From HKCCE3408 sp039183205 (lineage in GTDB: Bacteria; Pseudomonadota; Alphaproteobacteria; Rhodobacterales; Rhodobacteraceae): a DNA stretch of 64,000 bases. This document shows positions 50,094 through 58,657 of this stretch, piece after piece. The stretch is taken from the NCBI GenBank assembly GCA_039183205.1, contig JBCDBR010000005.1, positions 1 to 64,000 of the forward strand. Direction: 5' to 3'. A model generated the notes under the pieces. It did not search any database and was not told the DNA's origin. It was given only the letters and a program-made list of their open reading frames with translations. The position numbers and the translations under genes were made by a program. Positions within the stretch are counted from its first letter, which is position 1. Every line of letters starts with the position of its first letter.

Positions 50094-50702
50094 ATGTTTG
50101 ATGCACGCCTGCTGCCGCTGACGCGGCGTATCCTTCGCCCCACTGCCAAATGGCTGCATGAAACAAACATGCCAGCTGACCACATAACGCTTGGTGGGTT
50201 CGCAATCGGCCTTTTGGCCTGCATCGCCGCGGCCCTTGGCGCATTTGGATGGGCGCTGCTTGGTCTGGCGCTCAATCGCCTTGCCGATGGCCTTGATGGG
50301 GAAGTGGCGCGCATCGCCGGACCGTCGGACCGAGGCGCCTTTTTAGATATAGCGCTCGATTTTGTTTTTTATGCGCTTTTTCCGGTTGCCTTTGCGCTTC
50401 ATGATCCTGCGACCAATGCGTTGCCGGCGGCTGTCCTTGTTGGCACCTTTGTAGGCGCAGGGTCGTCCTTCTTGGCGTTTTCTATCATTGCGGAGAAGCG
50501 TGGAATTTCTTCCCAAGCTTACCCCACAAAGGGCATCTACTATCTTGGAGGCCTGTGTGAAGGCGCCGAAACGATTGCGGTGCTCGCCGCATTTTGCTTG
50601 TTCCCATCCGCCTTCCCGGCCTTGGCGTGGGGCTTTGCTGCGGCATGCGCCATCACAACCGCAAGCCGATTGCTTGCAGGTTGGAAGGTGTTTGCAGATT
50701 GA
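50094..50702 (+). CDS. CDP-alcohol phosphatidyltransferase family protein
   Basis: This 202-residue membrane protein has about six helices. The CDP-alcohol signature D-G-x2-A-R-x8-G-x3-D-x3-D is recognisable in DGLDGEVARIAGPSDRGAFLDIALD near residues 62-86. Such enzymes join a CDP-activated lipid to an alcohol in phospholipid synthesis. The specific alcohol is not clear. The 228-bp gap before it (49866-50093) shows only a weak TACAA/TTGTA repeat near 49960-49980 and no RNA or coding signal. Confidence 0.87.
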   Translation: MFDARLLPLTRRILRPTAKWLHETNMPADHITLGGFAIGLLACIAAALGAFGWALLGLALNRLADGLDGEVARIAGPSDRGAFLDIALDFVFYALFPVAFALHDPATNALPAAVLVGTFVGAGSSFLAFSIIAEKRGISSQAYPTKGIYYLGGLCEGAETIAVLAAFCLFPSAFPALAWGFAAACAITTASRLLAGWKVFAD

Positions 50703-50728
50703 AATCTAGGGGTGTGGAGCCCTTTAAA

Positions 50729-51715
50729 TCACGCTTTGACGCGCAGCACGATTTTTCCGATATGTGCCGACGTTTCCATTCGCGCATGGGCAGCGGCTGC
50801 ATCGTCAAGATCAAAGACCTCGTCCATGATCGGCGCGATACGACCGGACGCCAAAAGCGGCCAAACCTCTTGCCGCAAGGCTTCCGCGATACGCGCTTTT
50901 GACGCATCCGATTGCGGACGGAGCGTGGAGCCCGTGATCGTCTGACGCTGAACCATGAGCGGCGCTAAATTCACCGTCACTTTTGGGCCTTGCAAGAACG
51001 CAATTTGCACGAGCCTGCCATCCGGGGCGAGCGCCTTGAGGTTGCGCGCGACGTAGTCGCCACCGACCATATCGAGGATGACATCTGCGCCGCCTTCGGC
51101 CCGCATCACCTCGACAAAGTCCTCGTCCCTGTAAGGCACCGCGCGCTCGGCCCCCAAATCCAAGCATGCCGCGCATTTATCCGCGTTTCCGGCGGTCGCG
51201 AACACGCGGGCGCCGAAATGCCGCGCAAGCTGAATGGCGGTCGTACCGATGCCGGAGCTGCCGCCATGGACCAAAACCCGCTCTCCAGCGGTCAATTGCC
51301 CGCGCTGGAACAGGTTCGACCATACCGTGAAATGGGTCTCGCAAATGGCGGCGGCCTCTGCCATCGACAGTCCTTTGGGGACGTCCAGCGCGTGATCGGC
51401 ATGGCAGGTGGCGTATTCAGCATAGCCCCCGCCTGGCAGAAGCGCACATACCCTGTCACCGATATCCCACCGGCTGACCGCCGATCCTTTGGCCGCGACA
51501 ACGCCCGAGGCCTCCAAACCAGGTAGATCGCTCGCGCCAGGCGGTGGCGCGTAGCTACCGGCCCGTTGCAATGCATCGGGTCGGTTCACACCCGCATGGT
51601 CGATTGCGATCAGGATTTCGTGTGCTGCTGGCCGGGGAACCGGCCGTTTCGCCGGAACCAGCACATCCGGCCCGCCGGGCTCCGAAATCTCAACGACACG
51701 CATTTCGTTCGGCAT
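50729..51715 (-). CDS. Zinc-independent NAD(P)H-quinone oxidoreductase (QOR-like MDR)
   Basis: This 328-residue protein is a medium-chain reductase. It has a GroES-like domain (residues 1-120) and a Rossmann domain with VLVHGGSSGIGTTAIQLARHFGARVFATAGN. The zinc-binding residues are absent, as expected in the quinone reductase/PIG3 subfamily. Start ATG at 51715 is preceded by GGAGGG; a longer in-frame ATG lies at 51760. It reduces a quinone or enal with NADPH; the substrate is not certain. Confidence 0.9.
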   Translation of the reverse strand: MPNEMRVVEISEPGGPDVLVPAKRPVPRPAAHEILIAIDHAGVNRPDALQRAGSYAPPPGASDLPGLEASGVVAAKGSAVSRWDIGDRVCALLPGGGYAEYATCHADHALDVPKGLSMAEAAAICETHFTVWSNLFQRGQLTAGERVLVHGGSSGIGTTAIQLARHFGARVFATAGNADKCAACLDLGAERAVPYRDEDFVEVMRAEGGADVILDMVGGDYVARNLKALAPDGRLVQIAFLQGPKVTVNLAPLMVQRQTITGSTLRPQSDASKARIAEALRQEVWPLLASGRIAPIMDEVFDLDDAAAAHARMETSAHIGKIVLRVKA

Positions 51716-51769
51716 TGTGCCCTCCGCGCTTTTGGCCTTGCTATCAGGCCGTGCGCGCAAGGCAATGGT

Positions 51770-52465
51770 TCAGCTTTCGTCGGGCTTCATTGACCAGCTG
51801 CCGGGCAGGTCGACATTCGGCATGCGCGGCGGTGCCTTGATCTGCCCCAAAAGCCAATTTGGCCCTGCTAAAAATGGTTTGAGCACGCGGTTTTCATTGA
51901 CCTGGGACTTCATCTTTTCGAACTGCATGACATTCTCGATACGGCGCTCGAGAAATTCCCACGTCGCGGTGTGGCCCTCCGATTGGTCGCCCAGCCAATA
52001 CAACAGTGTCGATGAGAACACCCCCGACAATGTGACCCGCTTCGTGTACCAATTGTAATCATCCGACGGGTCGCCAAGCGCGTCCCAAATCGCATCAGCC
52101 GTTGTCCAGATTGCACGGGCACCGTCGGCGGCATAGATCGGCAGAGCGAATAAGGCCGCACCCCGCCGGATGGCTTCCTTTTGGGCCCCGCTCGCCTCAA
52201 GTCGCGTTCGCACCGCAAAAACAATGCGGTCACGGATCCGCATCTCGGACATATCCGTCGCTTGGACGGTTTTGGCCATCTCTGCATCGCCGCGTGCGTG
52301 AAACGCCAGTGCGAGGTCGACGCCGCCCCGGGGGAGCAGAGCTTTGGCCTCTTCAGCACTTGCGCCAACATCGGCCACCGCCGCAGCCAATGTGGCCGAA
52401 CTCCAGCCGTCAAACGCGACATTCGGCAGAGCCGCATCAAGCAATTTATCCTTCAAATCCGTCAT
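51770..52465 (-). CDS. COQ9 family ubiquinone biosynthesis protein
   Basis: This 231-residue protein matches the COQ9 family. An N-terminal TetR-like helix region (DLKDKLLDAALPNVAFDGWSSATLAAAVADVGAS) is followed by the COQ9 core (IWDALGDPSDDYNWYTKRVTLSGVFSSTLLYWLGD), which binds lipids and supports ubiquinone hydroxylation. Start ATG at 52465 has AGGAGG 8 bp upstream. It is divergent from rpsU. Confidence 0.92.
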   Translation of the reverse strand: MTDLKDKLLDAALPNVAFDGWSSATLAAAVADVGASAEEAKALLPRGGVDLALAFHARGDAEMAKTVQATDMSEMRIRDRIVFAVRTRLEASGAQKEAIRRGAALFALPIYAADGARAIWTTADAIWDALGDPSDDYNWYTKRVTLSGVFSSTLLYWLGDQSEGHTATWEFLERRIENVMQFEKMKSQVNENRVLKPFLAGPNWLLGQIKAPPRMPNVDLPGSWSMKPDES

Positions 52466-52487
52466 GCAATTGCCTCCTGGAAGCTGA

Positions 52488-52516
52488 CTGGACAAGATAG
52501 GGGCGCTTTGTTATAC
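52488..52516 (+). promoter_or_regulatory. Candidate promoter of rpsU
   Basis: CTGGAC (52488-52493), a 17-bp spacer and TTATAC (52511-52516) make a plausible promoter. The resulting transcript would start near 52523 or slightly upstream, leaving a leader of about 50 nt. Confidence 0.4.
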
Positions 52517-52518
52517 GG

Positions 52519-52559
52519 CCACCTCCTGCAATTTTGGCAACTCTAATCTAGGAAGGTGG
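52519..52559 (+). promoter_or_regulatory. SD-sequestering stem in the rpsU leader
   Basis: CCACCTCC (52519-52526) can pair with GG-A-AGGTGG (52551-52559) with one bulged A. The right arm overlaps the ribosome binding region of rpsU. The stem would mask translation initiation, as in autoregulated ribosomal protein genes. Whether the leader contains the whole left arm depends on the exact start site. Confidence 0.4.
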
Positions 52560-52569
52560 TGACACCCAC

Positions 52570-52773
52570 ATGCAGGTCAGTGTTCGCGACAATAATGTCG
52601 ATCAGGCGCTCCGTGCGCTCAAGAAAAAGCTACAGCGCGAAGGCGTTTTTCGGGAAATGAAGCTCAAGCAGCATTACGAAAAACCGTCGGAGAAAAAAGC
52701 CCGTGAAAAGGCGGAGGCGATCCGCCGGGCGCGCAAATTGGCACGCAAAAAGGCCCAACGCGAGGGGCTGTAA
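52570..52773 (+). CDS. rpsU: 30S ribosomal protein S21
   Basis: This is a 67-residue basic protein with MQVSVRDNNVDQALRALKKKLQREGVFREMKLKQHYEKPSEKKAREKAEAIRRARKL. It is the typical alphaproteobacterial bS21, long and Lys/Arg-rich at its C-terminus. bS21 is near the anti-Shine-Dalgarno region and helps initiation. It is followed by a strong intrinsic terminator. Confidence 0.97.
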   Translation: MQVSVRDNNVDQALRALKKKLQREGVFREMKLKQHYEKPSEKKAREKAEAIRRARKLARKKAQREGL

Positions 52774-52806
52774 GCTCTGAACGACGCACCGAACATGATA
52801 ATTAGA

Positions 52807-52841
52807 AAACCCCCGGCCGATGGCACGGGGGTTTGCTTTTT
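52807..52841 (+). terminator. Strong intrinsic terminator of rpsU, bidirectional
   Basis: AAACCCCCG (52807-52815) pairs with CGGGGGTTT (52826-52834) and is followed by GCTTTTT. The convergent lipoprotein gene ends at 52840, and on the minus strand the same hairpin is followed by TCTAAT after TTTT. It likely stops both. Confidence 0.9.
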
Positions 52842-53478
52842 AGTTGGCTAGGTTTTCCGCATCAAGCTGGGATCGCGCTTGCCGCGCCTGCGCCTGAAGC
52901 AGCTCAATATTATCGTCGGAATCGTCATCGAAGACTTGGGTCGTCTCAACGCCTGGTAAATCCTCGAAGCGCCGCATGATCGCGCCAGGGAAAAGGGAGA
53001 CGCCGACGCTTTCGAAACCGGGCGTGTTCGACAGGACCGACGAAATCGAATGCGCGCAATAGGCGCGCGGTGAGGCGCCTTGCGCTTGCACGCCCGCGAT
53101 CAACGCCGCGGCTATCTCTGGGCTAATCTCAACCGTTTGAACGACGACGTGGTAAGTCTCACGCGCATGATAATCCATGTAAAAATCGAAATAGGTCGGC
53201 GACATACCGAAAAGGACATCGTTGCGTTCCGGGATGTCGGGATGCCACCACGACCCGGCCGGATCGTAAAGCACGCGTTGCTGGCCATCGATCAAAAGCG
53301 CTGAATGACCCCCGGCGCCAGATCGGTTCGATATCGCCGTCAGCAAGGTCACGCGCATCGGGCCAGGCGCTGCATAGGCGGCGCGCGCAACAGCGTCGTC
53401 CGGAGCCCAGATTTCCTCAGCCGCACAACCGGCAAGTGTCACCGCGACCAAAAGCGCGGCAAAAGCCCGGGTGATCAT
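52840..53478 (-). CDS. Lipoprotein with permuted papain-like (NlpC/P60-type) pattern
   Basis: This 212-residue protein has a lipoprotein signal with LAGC lipobox (Cys18), starting at ATG 53478, which overlaps the aa3 subunit IV stop. The mature part has GAGGHSALLIDG (His58) followed by YDPAGSWWHP and, much later, AYCAHSISSVL (Cys141). A His before a Cys is the order seen in circularly permuted papain-like amidase/hydrolase domains. The family is not certain; the activity is inferred from the order of the two residues. The N-terminus would be anchored in the outer membrane. Confidence 0.78.
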   Translation of the reverse strand: MITRAFAALLVAVTLAGCAAEEIWAPDDAVARAAYAAPGPMRVTLLTAISNRSGAGGHSALLIDGQQRVLYDPAGSWWHPDIPERNDVLFGMSPTYFDFYMDYHARETYHVVVQTVEISPEIAAALIAGVQAQGASPRAYCAHSISSVLSNTPGFESVGVSLFPGAIMRRFEDLPGVETTQVFDDDSDDNIELLQAQARQARSQLDAENLAN

Positions 53479-53615
53479 GACGCAAAGATTGCCAAAAATA
53501 GGATGATGGCGATGCAGATGATGCCGACCCGAATGCTCCATTTGATGAAGCCTTCGAAGGTCTTTTCCTGTTCAGTAACATCCATCTGACCAGGTTTATA
53601 GCTGTTCTCGCCCAT
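53475..53615 (-). CDS. aa3-type cytochrome c oxidase subunit IV
   Basis: This 46-residue protein has a soluble N-terminus (GQMDVTEQEKTFEGFIKW) followed by one helix (IRVGIICIAIILFLAIFAS), the pattern of the bacterial aa3-oxidase subunit IV (COX4_pro_2). It packs against CoxI. The ATG at 53615 and stop overlap the lipoprotein start by 4 bp. It is far from cox operons, as in other Rhodobacteraceae. Its small size makes it easy to miss. Confidence 0.9.
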   Translation of the reverse strand: MGENSYKPGQMDVTEQEKTFEGFIKWSIRVGIICIAIILFLAIFAS

Positions 53616-53704
53616 TGCGCCTCACTTTGGTCCAACGCTCAAATAACGCAGAAGAATTACCGCAAACCCCACCGGATGTCATCTGTCGCGAATAGCCGCA
53701 CTTG

Positions 53705-54166
53705 TCACGATTTTTCGAGGTCTGCGGCGAGCCGGAAGCCGATGCGTTGCGCGGGTGCATCTTTTCTTTCCTTTGGCACGGCGCGCAAGGCCACATTCAA
53801 TTGGCTGACATGCTGAATCAGTTGGGTGCGGTGCCCGGTTGAATCGCTGCCGTAAAAGCTGATCATATCGGGCGCAAAAAAACCGATGCCCATGATACGG
53901 ATCAAGCCCGCGTCGGAACCCGCAAACCCTAGGGCAGCCTCTTCTTCCGGGTTCAATGACTTCTCAAAGTTCTGGATGTAGAGCACGAGGCGCTCATAAG
54001 CCCACTCAGCCGGGCTTTTGTCCTTGACGGCCTTCTTTGCCACAGCATCCGGTAGCGGTTGCAACTCTGTCGGTGCCGGACCTTCGCTGTCACATGTGGC
54101 GGCGCCAGCGGCACGCGTCGCCTCAGCCTCCATCACTTCGGCCGAGGTTTTGTTCTTGTCGTTCAT
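53705..54166 (-). CDS. Hypothetical soluble protein, possibly DUF6173
   Basis: This 153-residue protein has an acidic N-terminus and a core SPAEWAYERLVLYIQNFEKSLNPEEEAALGFAGSDAGLIRIMGIGFFAPDMISFYGSDSTGHRTQLIQHVSQLNVALRAVP. I believe it belongs to DUF6173, an uncharacterised Rhodobacterales family, but cannot confirm this. Start ATG at 54166 overlaps the stop of the MBL hydrolase (ATGA) and has GGAG upstream. There is no signal peptide or membrane helix. No function can be assigned. Confidence 0.78.
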   Translation of the reverse strand: MNDKNKTSAEVMEAEATRAAGAATCDSEGPAPTELQPLPDAVAKKAVKDKSPAEWAYERLVLYIQNFEKSLNPEEEAALGFAGSDAGLIRIMGIGFFAPDMISFYGSDSTGHRTQLIQHVSQLNVALRAVPKERKDAPAQRIGFRLAADLEKS

Positions 54167-55203
54167 ACCCGTCTCCAGACCCATACGCCATCTCGACTTT
54201 CGCGGGAAACCTCGCCCAGGGCAAGAAGGTGGTTCAAATGGCCGACAGCTTCGCCAAGGGCCAAGCCATAGGCCGTATCATCCGCACCAATCTCACGGCC
54301 GAAAATCGGTACAAAACACTGCGCGGCGCTGTAGGGCCGATCAAGGTGCCCGCGCAGCCTGTCCAAGGCTTGGACGTGATTGTCGATTTTGTGCCGCAGA
54401 CGCTCGGGGAGGCCGGTAAACGGCAATTTGTGGCCCGGCAAGACAAGCTGATCGGAGCGCGCAAAAGCCTCAAACGCGCGACAGGACCGAAGCCAATCGC
54501 CTACGGTATCGGCATACGGTTCGGTCGCATAGACACCAAGGTTAGGCGAGATCGACGGCAAGAACTGATCGCCGCCGATGACCAGATTGTCGTCCCGGCT
54601 CCAGAATGTCAGGTGATCTGGCGCGTGACCATGACCGACACGAATATCCCAAGTTCGACCACCGGCGGAAATGACATCGCCCGCATCCAATCGCGTAAAG
54701 CCCAACGGAATTGGCGCAACGATATCGGAAAAATTGAACGGGCGTTCCGCGGCTCGGCGCAAGACCAAAGCCTCGTCCATGCCCGCTGCGCGCCAAAACG
54801 ACAGCGTCTCGGGCAAGGGCCGATCCTGTACATCCAAAGTCAGCATGCGGGCTGTGAGATATCCCACGCGCGATGCGTAAAGCGCGGCACCGTTTTCTGC
54901 GAAAGTGCCGGCACAACCGACATGGTCGGGATGGTGATGGGTTAAAAATACACGGCGCACGGGCTTGTCCGCCAAGGGGCCAGCCAGGATCGCATTCCAC
55001 GCCCTGCGGCACGCGCTGGTATTGACCCCAGTGTCGACCAGCGTCCAGCTCTCGCCATCGTCGAGGGCGTAGACATTGACGTGATCAAGCGCCATCGGCA
55101 ACGGAAGACGTATCCACAACACGCCGTCTGCGATTTCAACCTCTGTCCCAGGATCGGGCGGCGTTGCGACCGGAAAACTAATCGCCGAGCCTGTATCGGG
55201 CAT
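54163..55203 (-). CDS. MBL-fold metallo-hydrolase
   Basis: This 346-residue protein has the metallo-beta-lactamase metal motif THHHPDHVG near residues 87-95. A second His is in VGHGHAPDHLTFW, an Asp in VIGGDQFLPSISP and a His in LVLPGHKLPFTG. Such hydrolases cleave thioesters, lactones or related substrates. It shares a base overlap with the acyl-CoA dehydrogenase gene (TGATG), which suggests a thioesterase-like role in the same pathway, though this is inferred. Confidence 0.9.
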   Translation of the reverse strand: MPDTGSAISFPVATPPDPGTEVEIADGVLWIRLPLPMALDHVNVYALDDGESWTLVDTGVNTSACRRAWNAILAGPLADKPVRRVFLTHHHPDHVGCAGTFAENGAALYASRVGYLTARMLTLDVQDRPLPETLSFWRAAGMDEALVLRRAAERPFNFSDIVAPIPLGFTRLDAGDVISAGGRTWDIRVGHGHAPDHLTFWSRDDNLVIGGDQFLPSISPNLGVYATEPYADTVGDWLRSCRAFEAFARSDQLVLPGHKLPFTGLPERLRHKIDNHVQALDRLRGHLDRPYSAAQCFVPIFGREIGADDTAYGLALGEAVGHLNHLLALGEVSRESRDGVWVWRRV

Positions 55204-56867
55204 CAGGCTGCGAGATCATCGTCGCTGAGCGCGAAGAGATCGCGAGAGCCCAACGCAGAGGCCGCGAAGTCCGCCGCGGCCTTTGGCAATATCCGCGCCT
55301 CGTAGATCTGCGATAAAGTCGCCCTTGCGGGATCAGCCTTTGCCGCGCGCGCGTGATAGCTTGCGCCGAGCACGCGGGCAAAGCCCATCAGGTAGGGCAA
55401 CGCGCCGGCACCTCTTTCGGCGATGTCGAGCAACAACATCTGTTCTGTCGCATGGCGCAAATTGGCAAGCGCTTGGTTCAGAACCGGCCCGGAGTCGCTT
55501 TCTATTTCCTTGAGAAGCGCAAAAATGGCCGCGCCGTTGTCCATCATCTTCCGGCCGACCAAATCCATCGCTTGGATCCCGTTGGTCCCTTCGTAGATCG
55601 ATGTCACCCGGACATCGCGCAGAAATTGCGCGGCGCCGGTCTCTTCGACGAACCCCATGCCACCGTGCACCTGGATGCCGGCCTGTGAAACAGCGATCCC
55701 GGTCTCCGAGCCATACGCTTTGACCAAGGGCGTCAAAAGGGCTGCCCGCGCCGACCAATCCGCCGCGCCGGTGGCCCGGGCCATATCAAGTGCCACGGCA
55801 AGGTCGAACGCCATGGCGCGGGCTGCGAATATCTCCGCCTTCATCTCGGCCAGCATCCGGCGTACATCGGCATGGCCGGAGATCGTTCCCGTCGGGCTTC
55901 GCCCTTGTTTGCGGTCCTGCGCATAAGCAAGCGCATGCTGGTAGGCCGCCTCAGCCACGCCAATGCCTTGCATGCCCACGCCGAGCCTGGCGTTGTTCAT
56001 CATCGTGAACATCGCCGCCATGCCACCATGTTCCTCCCCGACAAGCCAACCGGTTGCACGATCATATTCCATAACCGCCGTGGGGGAGCCATGCAGCCCA
56101 AGCTTGTGCTCAAGGCTAACGACACGAAGCGAATTTGCAATTCCCGCATTGCCGTTTTCATCCGGGATCCGCTTTGGGACCAAAAACAGACTGATGCCCT
56201 TGGTGCCTGCGCCAGCATCCGGGAGGCGCGCCAGTACGAGGTGGACGATATTTTCGGTAAAGTCGTTGTCGCCCCAAGAAATATAGATCTTTTGGCCCGA
56301 AATGGCGTAGGTTCCGTCGCCGTTGGGTTCAGCTTTGCTCGTGAGCGCGCCGACATCTGATCCCGCTTGCGGCTCTGTCAGGTTCATCGTACCGGACCAA
56401 ACGCCGCTGATGAGTTTGGGCAAATACAGGGCCTTCAAATCGGCGCTGCCGTGATGTTCCAGGGCTTCGATCTGACCTTGCGTCATAAGGGGGTTGAGCT
56501 GCAAAGACAGACAGGCCGAGGCCAGCATTTCATTGACAGTGTTCGTTACCACCATGGGCAGACCTAGCCCGCCATATTCGGGATCCGCCGACATCGCCAT
56601 GTAGCCGCCATCGGAAATCGCACGGTAGGCCTCGGCAAAGCCGGGCGCGCAACGTACGACGCCATTTTCCAGCTGGGCTGGCTGCAAGTCAGCTATTCTA
56701 TTCAAAGGCGCCAACACTTCCTGGCAAAGCTTACCCGCTTCGACCAGGATCGCAGACACCGTTTCAGGGGTCGCTTCGGCAAATTGTTCGGTCGCCGCAA
56801 CGCGGTCCATGCCAACAACATGTTCCATCAAGAACTGATAGTCATTCAGAGGGGCATGATAGGGCAT
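55203..56867 (-). CDS. Acyl-CoA dehydrogenase (DmdC/AidB-like long form)
   Basis: This 554-residue flavoenzyme has the acyl-CoA dehydrogenase domains plus a C-terminal extension. Signatures are GLGLPMVVTNTVNEML, NLTEPQAGSDVGALTSKAE, SWGDNDFTENIVHLVLARLPD, IQVHGGMGFVEETGAAQFLRDVRVTSIYEGTNGIQAMDLVGRKM. The extra N-terminal stretch (PYHAPLNDYQFLMEHVVG) is typical of the group that includes DmdC and long-chain enzymes. The substrate could be fatty acyl-CoA or a methylmercaptopropionyl-CoA-like compound. Start ATG at 56867 has GGGAG upstream. Confidence 0.93.
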   Translation of the reverse strand: MPYHAPLNDYQFLMEHVVGMDRVAATEQFAEATPETVSAILVEAGKLCQEVLAPLNRIADLQPAQLENGVVRCAPGFAEAYRAISDGGYMAMSADPEYGGLGLPMVVTNTVNEMLASACLSLQLNPLMTQGQIEALEHHGSADLKALYLPKLISGVWSGTMNLTEPQAGSDVGALTSKAEPNGDGTYAISGQKIYISWGDNDFTENIVHLVLARLPDAGAGTKGISLFLVPKRIPDENGNAGIANSLRVVSLEHKLGLHGSPTAVMEYDRATGWLVGEEHGGMAAMFTMMNNARLGVGMQGIGVAEAAYQHALAYAQDRKQGRSPTGTISGHADVRRMLAEMKAEIFAARAMAFDLAVALDMARATGAADWSARAALLTPLVKAYGSETGIAVSQAGIQVHGGMGFVEETGAAQFLRDVRVTSIYEGTNGIQAMDLVGRKMMDNGAAIFALLKEIESDSGPVLNQALANLRHATEQMLLLDIAERGAGALPYLMGFARVLGASYHARAAKADPARATLSQIYEARILPKAAADFAASALGSRDLFALSDDDLAA

Positions 56868-56982
56868 GGTGTTCTCCCGGATCTGTGTGCAAATTGCAGA
56901 TTGCGCAACTTCGCGGTAACGGTCCTGAGCCATGAGCTAAGTGTGCCCAAAGCCCTCCATCAAGCGATACGTTACGTCACAG

Positions 56983-57957
56983 ATGCCGCCGAGTCAGCCA
57001 CAGATACTCAACCCCGATGAGGACGGCATCGCGTATGCCGCCGATCTTCTGAAAGATGGTGCGATGGTCGCCATCCCGACAGAGACCGTCTACGGGCTTG
57101 CCGCTGATGCCACCAACGCGGAGGCCGTCGCGGAAATCTACAAAGCTAAGGGCCGTCCCTCGGTAAATCCGCTGATTGTGCATGTGGCAGATCTCGCGGC
57201 GGCGGAGCACCTGGCGTTTTTCGGCCCCGAGGCCCGTGATCTCGCTGGGGCGTTTTGGCCTGGCCCGCTGACGCTGGTATTGCCCAAAGTGGTGGCAGCC
57301 GGCGTCGTGCCCGAGGTCTCGGCGGGGCTATCGACCTTGGCGGTTCGCATACCGGCCCATCCGGTGGCACATGCCATCCTCCGCGCCGTCGGTCGCCCCA
57401 TTGCTGCGCCATCGGCGAACCTGTCTGGGCAGGTCAGCCCCACGACGGCGGCCCACGTGGCGGCAGGTTTAGGACGCAAGGTTGCCGCGATCCTTGATGC
57501 GGGGCCAACCGATGTCGGGGTAGAATCCACAATTTTAACCGTCGATGATGGCCGCGTCAGTGTTCTGCGCGATGGTGGGATCCCGCGAGAGGCCATCGCA
57601 GCAATGACGGGCCCCTTGGCCAGCGATACGATGCCGGCCAAAGTCACGGCTCCTGGCCAAATGACGAGCCATTATGCACCGAATGCGCAGCTCGACATCA
57701 ACAGCCCATTGCAGGACACCGATGCCGTGCAAATTGGCTTTGGCGCCGGGCCAGAGGTGGATTTCTCGCTCTCGCGGGATGGCAATCTTGTCGAAGCGGC
57801 GGCGCGCCTTTTTGCGGTCTTGCATGCTGCCGACGCCTTGGCGCGGGAGACCGGTCGCGCGCGGATATCGGTTGCAAAGATCCCCGAAAAGGGCCTTGGC
57901 CGCGCCATCAATGATCGGTTGCGCCGCGCGGCCGCCCCACGCCCAGACCCGCTTTAG
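56983..57957 (+). CDS. tsaC: L-threonylcarbamoyladenylate synthase (Sua5/TsaC-type)
   Basis: This 324-residue protein has a YrdC domain (VAIPTETVYGLAADATNAEAV, KGRPSVNPLIVHV, AAPSANLSG, ILDAGPTDVGVESTIL) and a C-terminal Sua5 domain (PGQMTSHYAPNAQL). It makes threonylcarbamoyl-AMP for the tRNA modification t6A. The ATG at 56983 (MPPSQPQILNPDE) is preferred; an in-frame GTG at 56941 adds 14 residues. Its stop overlaps the convergent yqgE stop. Confidence 0.94.
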   Translation: MPPSQPQILNPDEDGIAYAADLLKDGAMVAIPTETVYGLAADATNAEAVAEIYKAKGRPSVNPLIVHVADLAAAEHLAFFGPEARDLAGAFWPGPLTLVLPKVVAAGVVPEVSAGLSTLAVRIPAHPVAHAILRAVGRPIAAPSANLSGQVSPTTAAHVAAGLGRKVAAILDAGPTDVGVESTILTVDDGRVSVLRDGGIPREAIAAMTGPLASDTMPAKVTAPGQMTSHYAPNAQLDINSPLQDTDAVQIGFGAGPEVDFSLSRDGNLVEAAARLFAVLHAADALARETGRARISVAKIPEKGLGRAINDRLRRAAAPRPDPL

Positions 57958-58553
57958 GCCCGCCCGGCCTGCGTCGACAGCAAAAGTGGATCAACGCCGA
58001 GCGTGGCCAATGCGGCCTCCCATTTCGCTTCCATCTTAGGCCCAAAAACCAGGTCCGGGGCCGCCTTACACGTAAGCCATCCGTTAAGCGCAATTTCAGC
58101 TTCCAATTGTTGCGGGCCCCAACCGGAATAGCCCAGCATCACCAGCGCATGGCCCGGACCATTGCCGCCAGCAATGTCTTCAAGCACGTCAATCGTGGAC
58201 GACATTGCAAAGCCTGGATCGATTCGCATGAAACCATCGCTGGCTTCTTGCGTATTGCGCCGCCCAGGCGGGCAATAGCCGGCCCCGTGTAGCACAAAGC
58301 CGCGGCTTGTTTCGACGGGACCGCCAAAACAAACCGGCATTGCGGGCGGGCCTTTGCTTTTGACGCCAAGCTGTTCCAACATCTCGGGAAAGGACAATTC
58401 CGGGATCGGCCGATTAACGATCAGCCCCATCGCCCCCTCTGGCGAATGCGCGCACAAAAACACGACAGCACCGGCAAAACGCGGATCACTCATCCCAGGC
58501 ATGGCAATCAGCAATTGGCCGGTTAGGTCGGAAGGCGCCGTTTTGTCTTGCAT
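57954..58553 (-). CDS. YqgE/AlgH family protein
   Basis: This 199-residue protein has the family segments LTGQLLIAMPGMSDPRFAGAVVFLCAHSPEGAMGLIVNRP, FGGPVETSRGFVLHG and LVMLGYSGWGPQQLEAEIALNGWL. The function is unknown; AlgH affects alginate and other surface regulation. The start at 58553 is used, as homologues begin here; a longer in-frame ATG at 58628 would add a hydrophobic stretch. Confidence 0.92.
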   Translation of the reverse strand: MQDKTAPSDLTGQLLIAMPGMSDPRFAGAVVFLCAHSPEGAMGLIVNRPIPELSFPEMLEQLGVKSKGPPAMPVCFGGPVETSRGFVLHGAGYCPPGRRNTQEASDGFMRIDPGFAMSSTIDVLEDIAGGNGPGHALVMLGYSGWGPQQLEAEIALNGWLTCKAAPDLVFGPKMEAKWEAALATLGVDPLLLSTQAGRA

Positions 58554-58657
58554 GGATCGAACCATGGGCGCGATTGACCATACGATCAACCCGCCAACTG
58601 CCACGGCATCGCGGAAACGTGTTTTCAACTTCTCCGCGCCAATGGTTAGCTCGCCTC

